DNA of 64,000 nt, taken from the NCBI GenBank assembly GCA_021845645.1, contig JAJZVM010000002.1:1-64000 (forward strand). Direction: 5' to 3'. The stretch's first letter is position 1, and each line of letters opens with the position of its first letter. This DNA is from Bacillota bacterium (GTDB taxonomy: Bacteria; Bacillota_E; JAJZYS01; JAJYTV01). The notes beneath the pieces are model-generated. The model saw only the letters and a list, made by a program, of their open reading frames with translations, made no database searches and was not told the origin of the DNA. Both the position numbers and the translations under genes were made by a program. Of the stretch, positions 16,560 to 25,435 are shown in pieces.

Positions 16560-18629
16560 GTGCAGCCGAGCTACCGCCGCCTCGTCGTCCGACGCGCCAT
16601 CTCCGTCATCGTCATCCTAGGCGTGCTCGCGCTCGGCCTCGTCGCCCGCCTCTTCTACCTGCAGATCGTCGCCGCGTCGATCTACGACCGCGGTGCGCTC
16701 GCCGAGCAGTATGCACGCCTGCCCCTGCCGCCGGTGCGCGGCACCATCACCGATCGCAAGGGCCAAGTGCTCGCCCTGGAGACGCCTGGGGAGGCGCTCT
16801 GGGCCATGCCGCGCTCGATTCACGACCCGCATGCCATGGCGCAGTCGCTCGCGCCGATCCTCGGGGAAAGCGGCGCGAAGCTGCAGAAGGTGCTGTCGTC
16901 CCGTTTGGCGTTCGTCTGGCTCTCCTACCACATCAGCGTGGAACAGGCGGCGCGCATCCAGGCTCTCGGCACCTACGACGGCCTCGGCCTGCAGCCCGTC
17001 TCCTGGCGCATCTATCCCCAGGGCAACCTGGCGGGCTCGGTCATCGGCTTCGTCGGTGTGGACCAGAACGGCCTCGCCGGCGTGGAACTCAGCTACAACA
17101 AGCAGCTCAGCGGTCGGCCCGGCAGCGAGCTGGTCAAGGTGGACGCCCTCGGCAACCCTCTGCCGCAGTATGGCGTGCACGAGTCGGCCGCGGTGCCCGG
17201 CGACGGACTTGAGACCACCCTTGACCTCTCGATCCAGGCCTTCGCGCAGCAGGACCTGACCGCGGCCATCAAGCTGCGCCACGCCTCCGGCGGGCGCATC
17301 GTCGTGCTCAACCCCGACACGGGCGCCATCCTCGCCCTCGCCCAGAGCCCCGAGCCGAGTCCGGCGAACTGGCAGGCCTATCCCCAGACCGATTGGGCGG
17401 ACGAACCGATCCAGTACGCCTTCGAGCCGGGGTCGACGATCAAGCCCGTCACGGCCGCGGCAGCCCTCACCACCGGTGTGGCGACGCCGAGCTGGTCGAT
17501 CATGGACAAGGGCTCGATCGTCATCGACGGCATCCGGATCTTCGACTGGATCCCCACGGGCTTCGGTCGCCTCACGTTCGACGGCATCATGGAGGAGTCG
17601 TCGGATGTCGGCTTCGCCACCTTGGCGATCGACATCGGCGCCTCCGAGCTCTACCACTTCTACAACCTCTTCCATCTGGACCGCCCGACCGGCATCGACC
17701 TGCCGGGCGAGACCGCGGGTCTCATCCCGCCGGAGAACCAGGCGACCAATCTCGACCTCGGCGAGATGGGCTTCGGACAGACGATCGCCATCTCGCCCAT
17801 CCAGCTCGCCGCAGCAGTGGCCGCCATCGCCGACGGAGGCGTCTGGCACACGCCGCACATCGGCAAGGCCCTGCTCCTGCCCGGTGGCGGGAAGAAAATG
17901 CTGACGTTCCCCTCGCAGCGCGTCGTCACGCCCCTCGTCGCAAGCGAGGTGCAGACGGCCATGATCAAGGTGGTCTCGAAGGGCACAGGCAACCTGGCGC
18001 AGGTGAAAGGCTACGAGATCGCGGGCAAGACCGGAACGGCCAACGTGGTAGGAAAGGCCGGCAAGTTCAAAACGGGAGACTTCCTGGCGTCGTTCATCGG
18101 CTTCGGACCGCTGCCCAACCCGAAAGTGCTGATCCTGGTGCAGCTGGACGACCCGAAAGGCCTCTTCTACGGCGGCGACGTCTCCGCTCCGGTCTTCTCG
18201 CAGCTCTTCGGCCAGATCATGGATTACCTCGGCGTGCCGACGAGCACCGCCGTCCTGAAGCCCCAGCACGTAGCCGTGCCACGGCTCGCCGGTCTCACCT
18301 ACGCCGAGGCGGCTCTTCGGCTGGATGCCCTCGGTCTCCTGATGCAGAGCCAGGGTAGCGGCGCGCAGGTGGTCGCGCAGTCTCCGGCGCCGGGCGGCGG
18401 CGTCGCCCCGGGCACAACCGTGGCGGTGCAGCTCGGCGGATCGAAGGAGCCTGCCGGTGTCCCCGACGTACTCGGCCTGACGGTCCAGCAGGCGGACGCG
18501 GCACTAGCCGCGCGCGGGTACCGACTGGTGCCGAGCGGTTCCGGGGTCGCCGCGGAGCAGAAGCCTGCCCCCGGCACGGCCCTTGGGTCTGGACAGAGCG
18601 TGAAGGTGGTGTTCACGGCGCCGCCTTGA
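16560..18629 (+). CDS. Class B penicillin-binding protein with two PASTA domains
   Basis: A membrane-anchored transpeptidase of the FtsI/SpoVD type, 689 residues from GTG 16560. One N-terminal membrane segment (about residues 10-35), then the PBP dimerisation domain, then the catalytic domain: STIK in FEPGSTIKP (Ser about 292), SSD (about 347-349) where SxN is usual, and KTGTA (about 490). Two PASTA domains (about 570-625 and 632-685) close the chain, as in sporulation-specific SpoVD. It is outside a division cluster, so a role in cortex or envelope synthesis is inferred. A run of seven G precedes the start at 4 nt. Confidence 0.93.
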   Translation: MQPSYRRLVVRRAISVIVILGVLALGLVARLFYLQIVAASIYDRGALAEQYARLPLPPVRGTITDRKGQVLALETPGEALWAMPRSIHDPHAMAQSLAPILGESGAKLQKVLSSRLAFVWLSYHISVEQAARIQALGTYDGLGLQPVSWRIYPQGNLAGSVIGFVGVDQNGLAGVELSYNKQLSGRPGSELVKVDALGNPLPQYGVHESAAVPGDGLETTLDLSIQAFAQQDLTAAIKLRHASGGRIVVLNPDTGAILALAQSPEPSPANWQAYPQTDWADEPIQYAFEPGSTIKPVTAAAALTTGVATPSWSIMDKGSIVIDGIRIFDWIPTGFGRLTFDGIMEESSDVGFATLAIDIGASELYHFYNLFHLDRPTGIDLPGETAGLIPPENQATNLDLGEMGFGQTIAISPIQLAAAVAAIADGGVWHTPHIGKALLLPGGGKKMLTFPSQRVVTPLVASEVQTAMIKVVSKGTGNLAQVKGYEIAGKTGTANVVGKAGKFKTGDFLASFIGFGPLPNPKVLILVQLDDPKGLFYGGDVSAPVFSQLFGQIMDYLGVPTSTAVLKPQHVAVPRLAGLTYAEAALRLDALGLLMQSQGSGAQVVAQSPAPGGGVAPGTTVAVQLGGSKEPAGVPDVLGLTVQQADAALAARGYRLVPSGSGVAAEQKPAPGTALGSGQSVKVVFTAPP

Positions 18630-18694
18630 TCCGAGAGCCTGCAATATGGTCCGCTTGGCCGGGTTGGGCATACCGGATGAGGCAGGGACAACTT

Positions 18695-18745
18695 CTCCCT
18701 GGAGGGAATGTCGCCATTTGATGTGTGATGCCCTTCCAGGGAGAT
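18695..18745 (+). promoter_or_regulatory. Hairpin covering a ribosome-binding site
   Basis: TCTCCCTGGAGGG (18695-18707) can pair with CCCTTCCAGGGAGA (18732-18745) with one bulged base and a 24-nt loop. The right arm contains GGGAGA, the likely Shine-Dalgarno sequence of the gene starting at 18754, so the fold would hide it. Confidence 0.55.
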
Positions 18746-18753
18746 GATACTCG

Positions 18754-19755
18754 GTGTGCTACCGTATTGGCCGAGGCATCGCGGTCAGGGCCGTGCTACC
18801 GCTCCTGGTGGCCGTGCTCGCTGCCGGCTGCTCGGTCGGCACGGCATCCCGGCAGCTGCCAGGTGGGCTCTCGCTCGAGATGGCGGGCAGCCGTCGGGCA
18901 GACGGTACGCCGATCGCGCTCGTCCCTGTCCAGGTGCCGGACGCCTACAGGAAGAACGTGCCGCGCGGCGTGCACATCTTCAGTCTGACCTACTGGAGCC
19001 GGGGCCTGCGCTGCCAGGCCCTTCTCGACGTGCCCGGCGGAGATCGGGCGTACCCCCTGCTGGTCGAGCTGCACGGCGGCGACATCTGGGCGTCATACAG
19101 CCATTACTCCGGCTTTCCCGTGAACACGCCGGCTTACGCCGCTGTAGCCTCCCAACCGGATGCGATCGTCTTCCTGCCCAATTACGGCGGCTACGGTCCC
19201 AGCCAGGGCGACGTCGGCGACGGCCACGACGACTTCGTCGACGTGATGCAGGGGCTTGCCGCGTTGAGGCACGTCTCGGGGCTGCGCATCAAGAGAGACG
19301 CGACGTACCTCTCCGGCGCATCGCTGGGCGGCATAGTGGCACTGCTCGTGGCGACCCGCGACCCGCAGGTGCGCGCCATCGGCCTCCTCAGCCCCTGGCC
19401 GGGCGCGGCGGTGGCCATGGCGTGGCTTGAGGCCCAGCCCACGGACCTCCTGACGAGCAACGACCTGCTCACCGACATCTACCTGGCGCAGTCGTGCGGG
19501 CCAAAGCTTGCGTCGACCTGGTGCAGGGAGAACTCCGTGCCGTACCGCGACATCAGGGTGCCGGTGCTGCTCGTCGGCGGCACGCGGGACCCCATCATCG
19601 CGCCTGGGATGCTGCGTGCGATGGCGCAGCACCTGCGCCGGTACGATCCGCAGGTCGCTCTCACCTTCGTCCCGGGCGGGCACGCCCCTGAGACGCCTCG
19701 GTCCTGGGCGGTGGAGCAGTCCTGGTTCAAAGCGCGCGGATTGGACCTGGAGTGA
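18754..19755 (+). CDS. Lipoprotein alpha/beta hydrolase, paralogue 2
   Basis: A 333-residue lipoprotein, lipobox LAAGC with Cys26. Triad: Ser190 in SGASLGG, Asp279 in GGTRDP, His310 in PGGHAPE; oxyanion ELHGG. It shares the marks FLPNYGGYGPSQG, YWSRG and VPVLLVGGT with paralogues 1 and 3, so the family arose by duplication. Extracytoplasmic hydrolysis of a peptide or ester is likely; substrate unknown. GTG 18754 has GGGAG 10 nt upstream, inside a hairpin arm. Paralogue 3 follows 33 nt downstream, so the two are probably one transcript. Confidence 0.9.
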   Translation: MCYRIGRGIAVRAVLPLLVAVLAAGCSVGTASRQLPGGLSLEMAGSRRADGTPIALVPVQVPDAYRKNVPRGVHIFSLTYWSRGLRCQALLDVPGGDRAYPLLVELHGGDIWASYSHYSGFPVNTPAYAAVASQPDAIVFLPNYGGYGPSQGDVGDGHDDFVDVMQGLAALRHVSGLRIKRDATYLSGASLGGIVALLVATRDPQVRAIGLLSPWPGAAVAMAWLEAQPTDLLTSNDLLTDIYLAQSCGPKLASTWCRENSVPYRDIRVPVLLVGGTRDPIIAPGMLRAMAQHLRRYDPQVALTFVPGGHAPETPRSWAVEQSWFKARGLDLE

Positions 19756-19788
19756 CGGGTGCCATCGCGGAAAGCCGGGAGGACCGTG

Positions 19789-20790
19789 TTGACCACGCGT
19801 AGACGATCGCTTGCTGCCGGTCTGGCCGTCTTCTACCTGATCGGCCTCCTGGGCGGTTGCGGTACCACGAAGGCGATCGCGCGGCCCTTGCCGGGCGGGC
19901 TCTTCCTTGGCGCTACGAAGTCCTGGCGCGCGGACGGGACCCCCATCAGGCTCGACCTCGTCCGACCGGGTCCGTCTCTCGTCTCCTACATGGCGCCCGG
20001 GTCCCACGTGTACAGCCTGTACTACTGGAGCCGCGGACAGCGCAGTCAGGCCTACCTCGACGTGCCGCCCGGCCGTGGGCCGTTTCCGCTCCTGATCGAG
20101 TTGCACGGCGGCTCCTTTGGCGCAATGTCCACGCATTTCCCGCTTCCCGTGTTCTTCCAGACCACGACGACCGCCGTCATCGCCACCCAGCCAAGTGCCA
20201 TCGTCTTCCTGCCCAACTACGTCGGCTACGGTCCGAGCCGGGGCAAGGTGGGCGACGCGCATCAGGACTTCCTGGATGTACGAAGCGGCCTCGCCGCCGT
20301 CGCACAGGTCCGTGGCCTGCGCGTGAAACCGCACGCCACCTATCTCTTCGGCGAGTCGCTGGGAGGCGCCATCGGGGCGATGCTCGCCAACTGGGACCCG
20401 AGCATCCGCGCTGCCGCGTTCGTCAGCCCTTGGCCAGGCGCGACGCAGGCCCTCAACTGGTGGCAGGCGCATGCCACAGCGCTGAACGCCGACGAAAGGT
20501 CCGAGTACCAGGCGCTAGCCGCCTTCGAAGCGCCCGGCTACGGCGAGGCTTGGTTCCGCGCAAACTCCTTTGGCTGCCGGGGCCTACAGGTACCGGTCCT
20601 GCTCATCGGCGGCACGCAGGATGATGTCGTGCCGCCGGGCATGCTGGCGGCCATGGCCGTTCGCCTCAAGGGATGCGGCGCGCGCGTGGAGCTCAAGTTC
20701 GTCCCGGGCGCCCACGCACCCTACGGCGCCAACGTACAGGCCCTCATCCAGGCGTGGTTCGCCAGCCAGGGCGTCGCCCTGCAGTTCTAG
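19789..20790 (+). CDS. Lipoprotein alpha/beta hydrolase, paralogue 3
   Basis: A 333-residue lipoprotein from TTG 19789 (GGGAGG 6 nt upstream; an adjacent GTG is possible), exactly the length of paralogue 2. Lipobox LLGGC, Cys24. Triad: Ser190 in FGESLGG, Asp in GGTQDD and His in PGAHAPY; oxyanion ELHGG. It shares FLPNYVGYGPSRG with its relatives. Divergence from paralogue 2 is large across the middle region, so the duplication is old. A broken copy of the same family follows directly. Confidence 0.9.
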   Translation: MTTRRRSLAAGLAVFYLIGLLGGCGTTKAIARPLPGGLFLGATKSWRADGTPIRLDLVRPGPSLVSYMAPGSHVYSLYYWSRGQRSQAYLDVPPGRGPFPLLIELHGGSFGAMSTHFPLPVFFQTTTTAVIATQPSAIVFLPNYVGYGPSRGKVGDAHQDFLDVRSGLAAVAQVRGLRVKPHATYLFGESLGGAIGAMLANWDPSIRAAAFVSPWPGATQALNWWQAHATALNADERSEYQALAAFEAPGYGEAWFRANSFGCRGLQVPVLLIGGTQDDVVPPGMLAAMAVRLKGCGARVELKFVPGAHAPYGANVQALIQAWFASQGVALQF

Positions 20791-20805
20791 CATGACGCGT
20801 CTCGT

Positions 20806-21077
20806 GCGGCGTGCGGCGCCGATAGCGCCTCGGCCCGGTGCCGGGTCAACTCGCCCGCCTTCACGAAGATCGCGGTAGCCGTCCTGATCATCGGGGGCAC
20901 CAAGCACCAAGGACCCGTTGATCGTCAACGGCATGCTGAGGGCCATGTACAGGGACCTCAGCCGGTATGACGGGCAGGTCGAGTTCAGGTTCGTTGGGAG
21001 GGCACCTGCCCGAGACGCAAGTGGTGCCGTACCTCGCATGGACGTTCTTCGCGCTGCATGGCGCAATGCTGCAATGA
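20806..21077 (+). pseudogene. Decayed fourth copy of the lipoprotein hydrolase (3' part)
   Basis: Only the C-terminal third remains. Conceptual translation gives ACGADSASARCRVNSP, aligning without gaps to SCGPKLASTWCRENSV of paralogue 2, then LIIGGTK. A 7-bp tandem duplication (CACCAAG at 20898-20904 and 20905-20911) shifts the frame. The frame then reads DPLIVNGMLRAMYRDLSRYD and FRFV, and a 2-base loss near 20996 shifts it again before GGHLPETQVVPYLAW and the stop at 21075-21077. The 5' two thirds are missing; the remnant abuts the stop of paralogue 3. Confidence 0.85.
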
Positions 21078-21147
21078 TGTGGTTCGCGACGCCCAGGCCA
21101 GAGGCGGCACGCCAGGACCACGGCCTGGCAGGCAGCCAGCTCTGGAC

Positions 21148-23322
21148 TCAGCCGGCGGACCTGCCGGCAAGCGCCGCCTCGATGCGCAGGCCGAGCCTGC
21201 CGTACCGGACGTCCCGCCCCTCCGCCCGCAAGGCCTGGCGCAGGGCGCGCGCCGGCGCCACGACGGTGATGCGTTCGCGCGCCCGCGTCACGGCCGTGTA
21301 GAGGAGGTTGCGCTGCAGGAGCATCCAGTGCTGGGGCGAGAGCACGAGGACCACCCCCCGGTACTCGCTGCCCTGCGCCTTGTGCACCGTCGTCGCGTAG
21401 CCGAGCTGGATCTGGCGCAGCTCGTCGGCTTCGTAGTCCACCTCCCGCTCCCCCGCAGGATCCGGAAAGACAACGGACAGGCCTCGCCCCTGGGCAGAGA
21501 GGCGGCTGATCCTCCCCACCTCGCCGTTCAGGGCGCCGCGCTGGTAGTCGTTGCGCAACTGGACGACGCGGTCGCCCAGGCGGAAAACGCGGTCGCCGAG
21601 CTTGAGCTCGGGCTGGCCGCGTGCCGGGTTCAGCCTGGCCTGCAGTGCCGTGTTGAGCGCCTGGACGCCGCTCTCGTGCTTGTGCCCGGCCGAAAGCACC
21701 TGGATCTCGTCCGGATCGATGCCGAGACGCGGCATGGTCTCGGTCGCCGCCTGCAGTGCAAGGCGCTGCAGCTCGAGCGGCACCTCCGCCTGCAGCCAGA
21801 CGAAGTCCTGGGCCTGCTGCGGCAGATAGCCCTGGCGGATGCGGTGCGCCGCCTGCACGATGCCGCTTTGCGCGGCCTGGCGGAAGATCTCGATGAGCTC
21901 GGCGCGCGGCACCTCCCGGCGTGCGAGCAGATCCGCGAACGGCTGGCCGGCGCCCACCGGCGGCAACTGGTCCGGGTCGCCGACGAGCACGAGTCTCGCC
22001 GTGCGTGGCAGCGCGTCCAGCAGGCGGTCGAACAGCCAGAGGTCGATCATGGACGCCTCGTCCACGATGACGAGATCCGCCGCCACCTCCCGCACCTCGC
22101 TCAGCGGGCCGCGCAGGCCAAGCAGGCGGTGCAGGGTCTGGGCCTGCAGGCCGCTCGCCTCCTGCAGGCGCTTCGCGGCGCGGCCCGTCGGGGCTGCGAG
22201 CTCGAGCCTGATGCCGTGACCGATCGCCGACCGCGCGATCGCCTGCACGGTCGTGGTCTTGCCGGTGCCGGGACCGCCTGTGAGCACGAACAGTCCCCGC
22301 CCGAGCGCCGCCTGCGCGGCCTGGGCCTGCGCCGGCGAGAGCGTGCCGCGCCGGCGCAGCTCCACCTGCACCGGCCTGGCCTGCAGCCGCACGGCCACGG
22401 CGCGCGCCACCCTCTTCTCCATCTGGTGGTTGCGCGTCAGGTAAGAGAGGTCCTCGTCCAGCACCAGGAGTCCGCCCGAGGCGAGATCGCCCAGGGCCTT
22501 CTCCGTCCTCTCCGCGGTGCCGCCAAGGCTTTGGCTCCGCCGCACGACCTCCTCGCGCGGCAGCGCGACGTGCCCCTCGTCCATCGCCGTCTGCAGCAGG
22601 TACAGGACGAGCGCCTCCATGCGCTCCGGCGCATCCTCCGCGATGCCCATGGCGCGCGCGACGCGGTCGGCCGTGAGGAAGCCGATGCCGCCCACGTCGC
22701 GCCAGAGCCGGTACGGCTCGCGGGCCACGACCTGCTCGGCCTCGTCGCCGTAGCGCGCCTCGATCTTGCGCGCGACATGGAGTGGCACCTGATAGGGCTT
22801 CAGGGCCACCACGAGCCGCTCGAGCCGCACCTGCTGCTTCGCGGTGCGGTTCGCCTCGACGATCCGCCGCCGGCCGATGCCCGGCACCTCGGAGAGGCGC
22901 TTGGGCTCCCGCCGCACCACCTCCAGGCTCGCCTCGCCGAAATGCTCGTAGATGCGCTGCGCGAGCTTCGGTCCGATGCCCGGAATCAGGCCCGAGCCGA
23001 GGTAGGCGACGATGCCCTCCGGCGTCACGGGCAGCAGACGCTCAAGTTCCTCCACCTCGAGCTGGGGGCCGTAGCTCGGGTGCATCTTCGGCTTCCCCTT
23101 GGCGGCGATCCGCTCGCCCGTCGACAGGGTGGGCAAGGCGCCGACGAGGGTCACCTCGCCGTCGCCCACCTTCACCTTGACGACGCTGAACCCGCTCTCC
23201 TCGTCGCGGTAGGTGGTGCGCAGCACCTCTCCCCGCACCTCGGGTCCAAGGGTGAACAGGCCCGCCTGCGCGCGGGGGCGCACGTAGGCAGGTCGCGGCT
23301 TTCCCCTGCTGGGGCCTGCCAT
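21148..23322 (-). CDS. recD2: RecD2-type DNA helicase
   Basis: A 724-residue superfamily 1B 5'-3' helicase of the RecD2/YrrC family, which acts without RecBC in repair and replication. The N-terminal region has an OB-like part and two helix-hairpin-helix motifs (LIPGIGPKLAQRI, about 112-124; VPGIGRRRI, about 146-154), the RecD2 hallmark. Helicase motifs: GGPGTGKTTT (349-358), VIVDEAS, GDPDQLPPVGAG, IFRQ, and the last TVHKAQGSEY with YTAVTRARE. It starts 2 nt after the M24 peptidase stop, in the coaX operon. Confidence 0.95.
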   Translation of the reverse strand: MAGPSRGKPRPAYVRPRAQAGLFTLGPEVRGEVLRTTYRDEESGFSVVKVKVGDGEVTLVGALPTLSTGERIAAKGKPKMHPSYGPQLEVEELERLLPVTPEGIVAYLGSGLIPGIGPKLAQRIYEHFGEASLEVVRREPKRLSEVPGIGRRRIVEANRTAKQQVRLERLVVALKPYQVPLHVARKIEARYGDEAEQVVAREPYRLWRDVGGIGFLTADRVARAMGIAEDAPERMEALVLYLLQTAMDEGHVALPREEVVRRSQSLGGTAERTEKALGDLASGGLLVLDEDLSYLTRNHQMEKRVARAVAVRLQARPVQVELRRRGTLSPAQAQAAQAALGRGLFVLTGGPGTGKTTTVQAIARSAIGHGIRLELAAPTGRAAKRLQEASGLQAQTLHRLLGLRGPLSEVREVAADLVIVDEASMIDLWLFDRLLDALPRTARLVLVGDPDQLPPVGAGQPFADLLARREVPRAELIEIFRQAAQSGIVQAAHRIRQGYLPQQAQDFVWLQAEVPLELQRLALQAATETMPRLGIDPDEIQVLSAGHKHESGVQALNTALQARLNPARGQPELKLGDRVFRLGDRVVQLRNDYQRGALNGEVGRISRLSAQGRGLSVVFPDPAGEREVDYEADELRQIQLGYATTVHKAQGSEYRGVVLVLSPQHWMLLQRNLLYTAVTRARERITVVAPARALRQALRAEGRDVRYGRLGLRIEAALAGRSAG

Positions 23323-23324
23323 GG

Positions 23325-24530
23325 CTAGGTCCGCCGCCCGAGCAGGACCGGGCCGCGCGGGTAGTCGGTCAGCACTTCCGGCGGGCCCTCCCGGATGATG
23401 AACGAGTCCTCGACACCGACGGCGCCCTGGCCGGGGAAGACGAACTTCGGCTCCACCGCGACCACCATGCCCTCCGCCAGCAGGCCCTCCGCGTTCGGCG
23501 TCAGGACGGGCAGCTCGTCGAGCTCGAGCCCGATGCCGTGGCCGAGAAATCGCACCCGGTCGGGCCCGAAGCCCATGAAGTGCTCCGCAAGCCCTTCCGC
23601 GGCCGCGTGCTCCGCCGCCTGCCGGAAGAGCGCATGGAGCGGCGCGCCGGCGCGCAGCGTCTCCTCCGCCTGCCGCAGGATGTCGACCGCCACGGCGGCG
23701 GCCCGCGCCAGCGCCGGCGGCAGGTCGCCGAGACAGAACGTGCGCGTGCCGTCGGCGACATAGCCGCGTACGCCGACGCCGAAGTCGGCCAGGACGGGCA
23801 TGCCGGGCTCGATCGTGACGTGTGCAGAGCCCTGCCCGATCGCGGCATGGGGCCCCTGCCCTCCCGTCGGGCCGTCGAAGTGCGCCGGCACCGCGCCTGG
23901 CGCTCCCGCCAGGGTGTGCGGCGCGAAGTACTCGAAGTTGAACCCGCGCGTGCGCATCAGCCCCTGGCCGCCCAGGTTGCGGCCGTAGGCGTCGACCGCG
24001 ATCGAGAGCAGGTGGTCGTCGAGGCCAGGCCGGATCTGCCGCGCCGTCTCCTCCATCATGCCGCGCCAGACCTTGCCGGCCGCCCGCATCTCGTCGAGCT
24101 CGTACGGGGTCTTCACCTGGCGCACGAGCCGGAGCGGCAGGCTCGCGTCCACGAGCGCCTGCTCGGGGAACAGCCGCTGCATCTGCTGCCAGAGCTGAAC
24201 CGGCAGCACGTCGGCCTCAAGGCCGATGCGGCCGTCCAGCGGGAATCCCGCCTCGCGCACGAGGTCCGGCAGGTCCTTGGGACGCTCGAGCGGCACGACC
24301 GCCCAGGGCGTCTCGCCCCGCGCACGCTCCACGCCTTTGCGGCAGAAGAGCACCGGTTCCATCCCTGGCGCGACGGCGAGAAACCCCTGCTGCACCGTCC
24401 CCGACAGGTAGTACTTGTCCGTGGTCTGCTGGATGAGGGCGAGCCCTACATCCCCAGCCGCCAGGGCCTCTCCGAAGCGCCTCGCGCGGCCCAGAAGCTC
24501 CTGGCGCAGCCCGTCTGCCTCCCGCATCAT
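23325..24530 (-). CDS. M24-family aminopeptidase
   Basis: A 401-residue peptidase of the Xaa-Pro aminopeptidase/creatinase fold. The N-terminal creatinase-like domain includes TTDKYYLSGT. The C-terminal metal site is formed by VLADFGVGVRGY, YVADGTRTF, LGHGIGLELDE, AVEPKFVFPG and GVEDSFII, so all five ligands (D, D, H, E, E) appear present. It probably cleaves N-terminal residues before proline from peptides. The first codons ATGATG overlap the coaX stop (ATGA), so the genes are coupled. Confidence 0.92.
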   Translation of the reverse strand: MMREADGLRQELLGRARRFGEALAAGDVGLALIQQTTDKYYLSGTVQQGFLAVAPGMEPVLFCRKGVERARGETPWAVVPLERPKDLPDLVREAGFPLDGRIGLEADVLPVQLWQQMQRLFPEQALVDASLPLRLVRQVKTPYELDEMRAAGKVWRGMMEETARQIRPGLDDHLLSIAVDAYGRNLGGQGLMRTRGFNFEYFAPHTLAGAPGAVPAHFDGPTGGQGPHAAIGQGSAHVTIEPGMPVLADFGVGVRGYVADGTRTFCLGDLPPALARAAAVAVDILRQAEETLRAGAPLHALFRQAAEHAAAEGLAEHFMGFGPDRVRFLGHGIGLELDELPVLTPNAEGLLAEGMVVAVEPKFVFPGQGAVGVEDSFIIREGPPEVLTDYPRGPVLLGRRT

Positions 24531-25300
24531 CCCGCCCCTCCCGTCCTGCGTTCGTAGAGTCGCAGGAGCCCGCGCAGCGTCAGATCCTGGTCGATGCGGC
24601 GCACCGTCTCGGTGTGCGGCGCGATCAGTTCCGCGAGCCCGCCCGTCGCCACGACCTCGGCGCCGCCGAGTTCCTCCTGCATCCGGCGCACGAGCGCGTC
24701 GACCTGACCCGCGAACCCGAGCACGATGCCCGACTGCAGACTCTCCTCGGTAGTCCGCCCCACCGCCCTCCCGGGCGGCTGCAGACGCACGCGGTGCAGG
24801 AGTGCCGCGCGCTGGAAGAGCGCGTCGGTACTCACCGAGATGCCGGGGGCGATCGCTCCGCCGAGATAGCGGCCTTCACGGTCGATCGCGTCGAATGTGG
24901 TGGCGGTGCCGAAGTCCACGATGATGATGGGGGGCTGCATGTCGCTCAACGCCCCGACCGCGTTGACGATGCGGTCGGCGCCGAGCTCCTCCGGATGCTC
25001 GTACGCGATCTCAAGCCCCGTGTCGAAGCGGTGGTCGACCAGCACCGGCAGGACGCCGAGAAACTCCCGCACACCCTCGCTTACGGCGTTTGTGGCGGGC
25101 GGCACCACCGACGCGAGGATGGCGCCCGTCAGGTCGCGTTCCTGGATCCCGCGCTGGGAAAGCTGCTGCGCGATCATCAGGCCCCACTCGTCAGCAGTCC
25201 TGTCCCGCTGCGTCGATACGCGGGCGCGCAGTCTGAGCCGGCGCTCGGCGAAGACGCCACCTGTGAGGTTCGTGTTGCCGAGGTCGAGTGCGAGCAGCAA
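24527..25300 (-). CDS. coaX: Type III pantothenate kinase
   Basis: First step of coenzyme A synthesis: ATP-dependent phosphorylation of pantothenate by the acetate/sugar-kinase-fold CoaX type. The protein has 257 residues, the family length. Marks: LALDLGNTNLTGGVF (phosphate-binding), EHPEELGADRIVNAVGA, VDFGTATTFD, GGAIAPGI and VVATGGLAELI. TTG 25300 has GGGAGG 8 nt upstream, so the longer frame is not used. It heads the coaX-M24-recD2 operon. In Bacillus, coaX lies downstream of ftsH; here it is separated by inserted genes. Confidence 0.95.
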   Translation of the reverse strand: MLLALDLGNTNLTGGVFAERRLRLRARVSTQRDRTADEWGLMIAQQLSQRGIQERDLTGAILASVVPPATNAVSEGVREFLGVLPVLVDHRFDTGLEIAYEHPEELGADRIVNAVGALSDMQPPIIIVDFGTATTFDAIDREGRYLGGAIAPGISVSTDALFQRAALLHRVRLQPPGRAVGRTTEESLQSGIVLGFAGQVDALVRRMQEELGGAEVVATGGLAELIAPHTETVRRIDQDLTLRGLLRLYERRTGGAG

Positions 25301-25435
25301 GGGCCAGTCCTCCCGAGACCCGAGTGGGCGCGGGAGGCCATGCGGCCTGCCACGCGTGTCCAGCCTCCAAACTGCCGCAGCGGCGGCAATTTTGCAAGAC
25401 TTGGGCAGCCCCGCCACCGGACCGGCAGGCGCGGA

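Noticed and set aside
21058..23328. A 756-residue open frame opposite recD2
   Set aside because: Antisense to all helicase motifs; the translation is repetitive and unlike any protein family.
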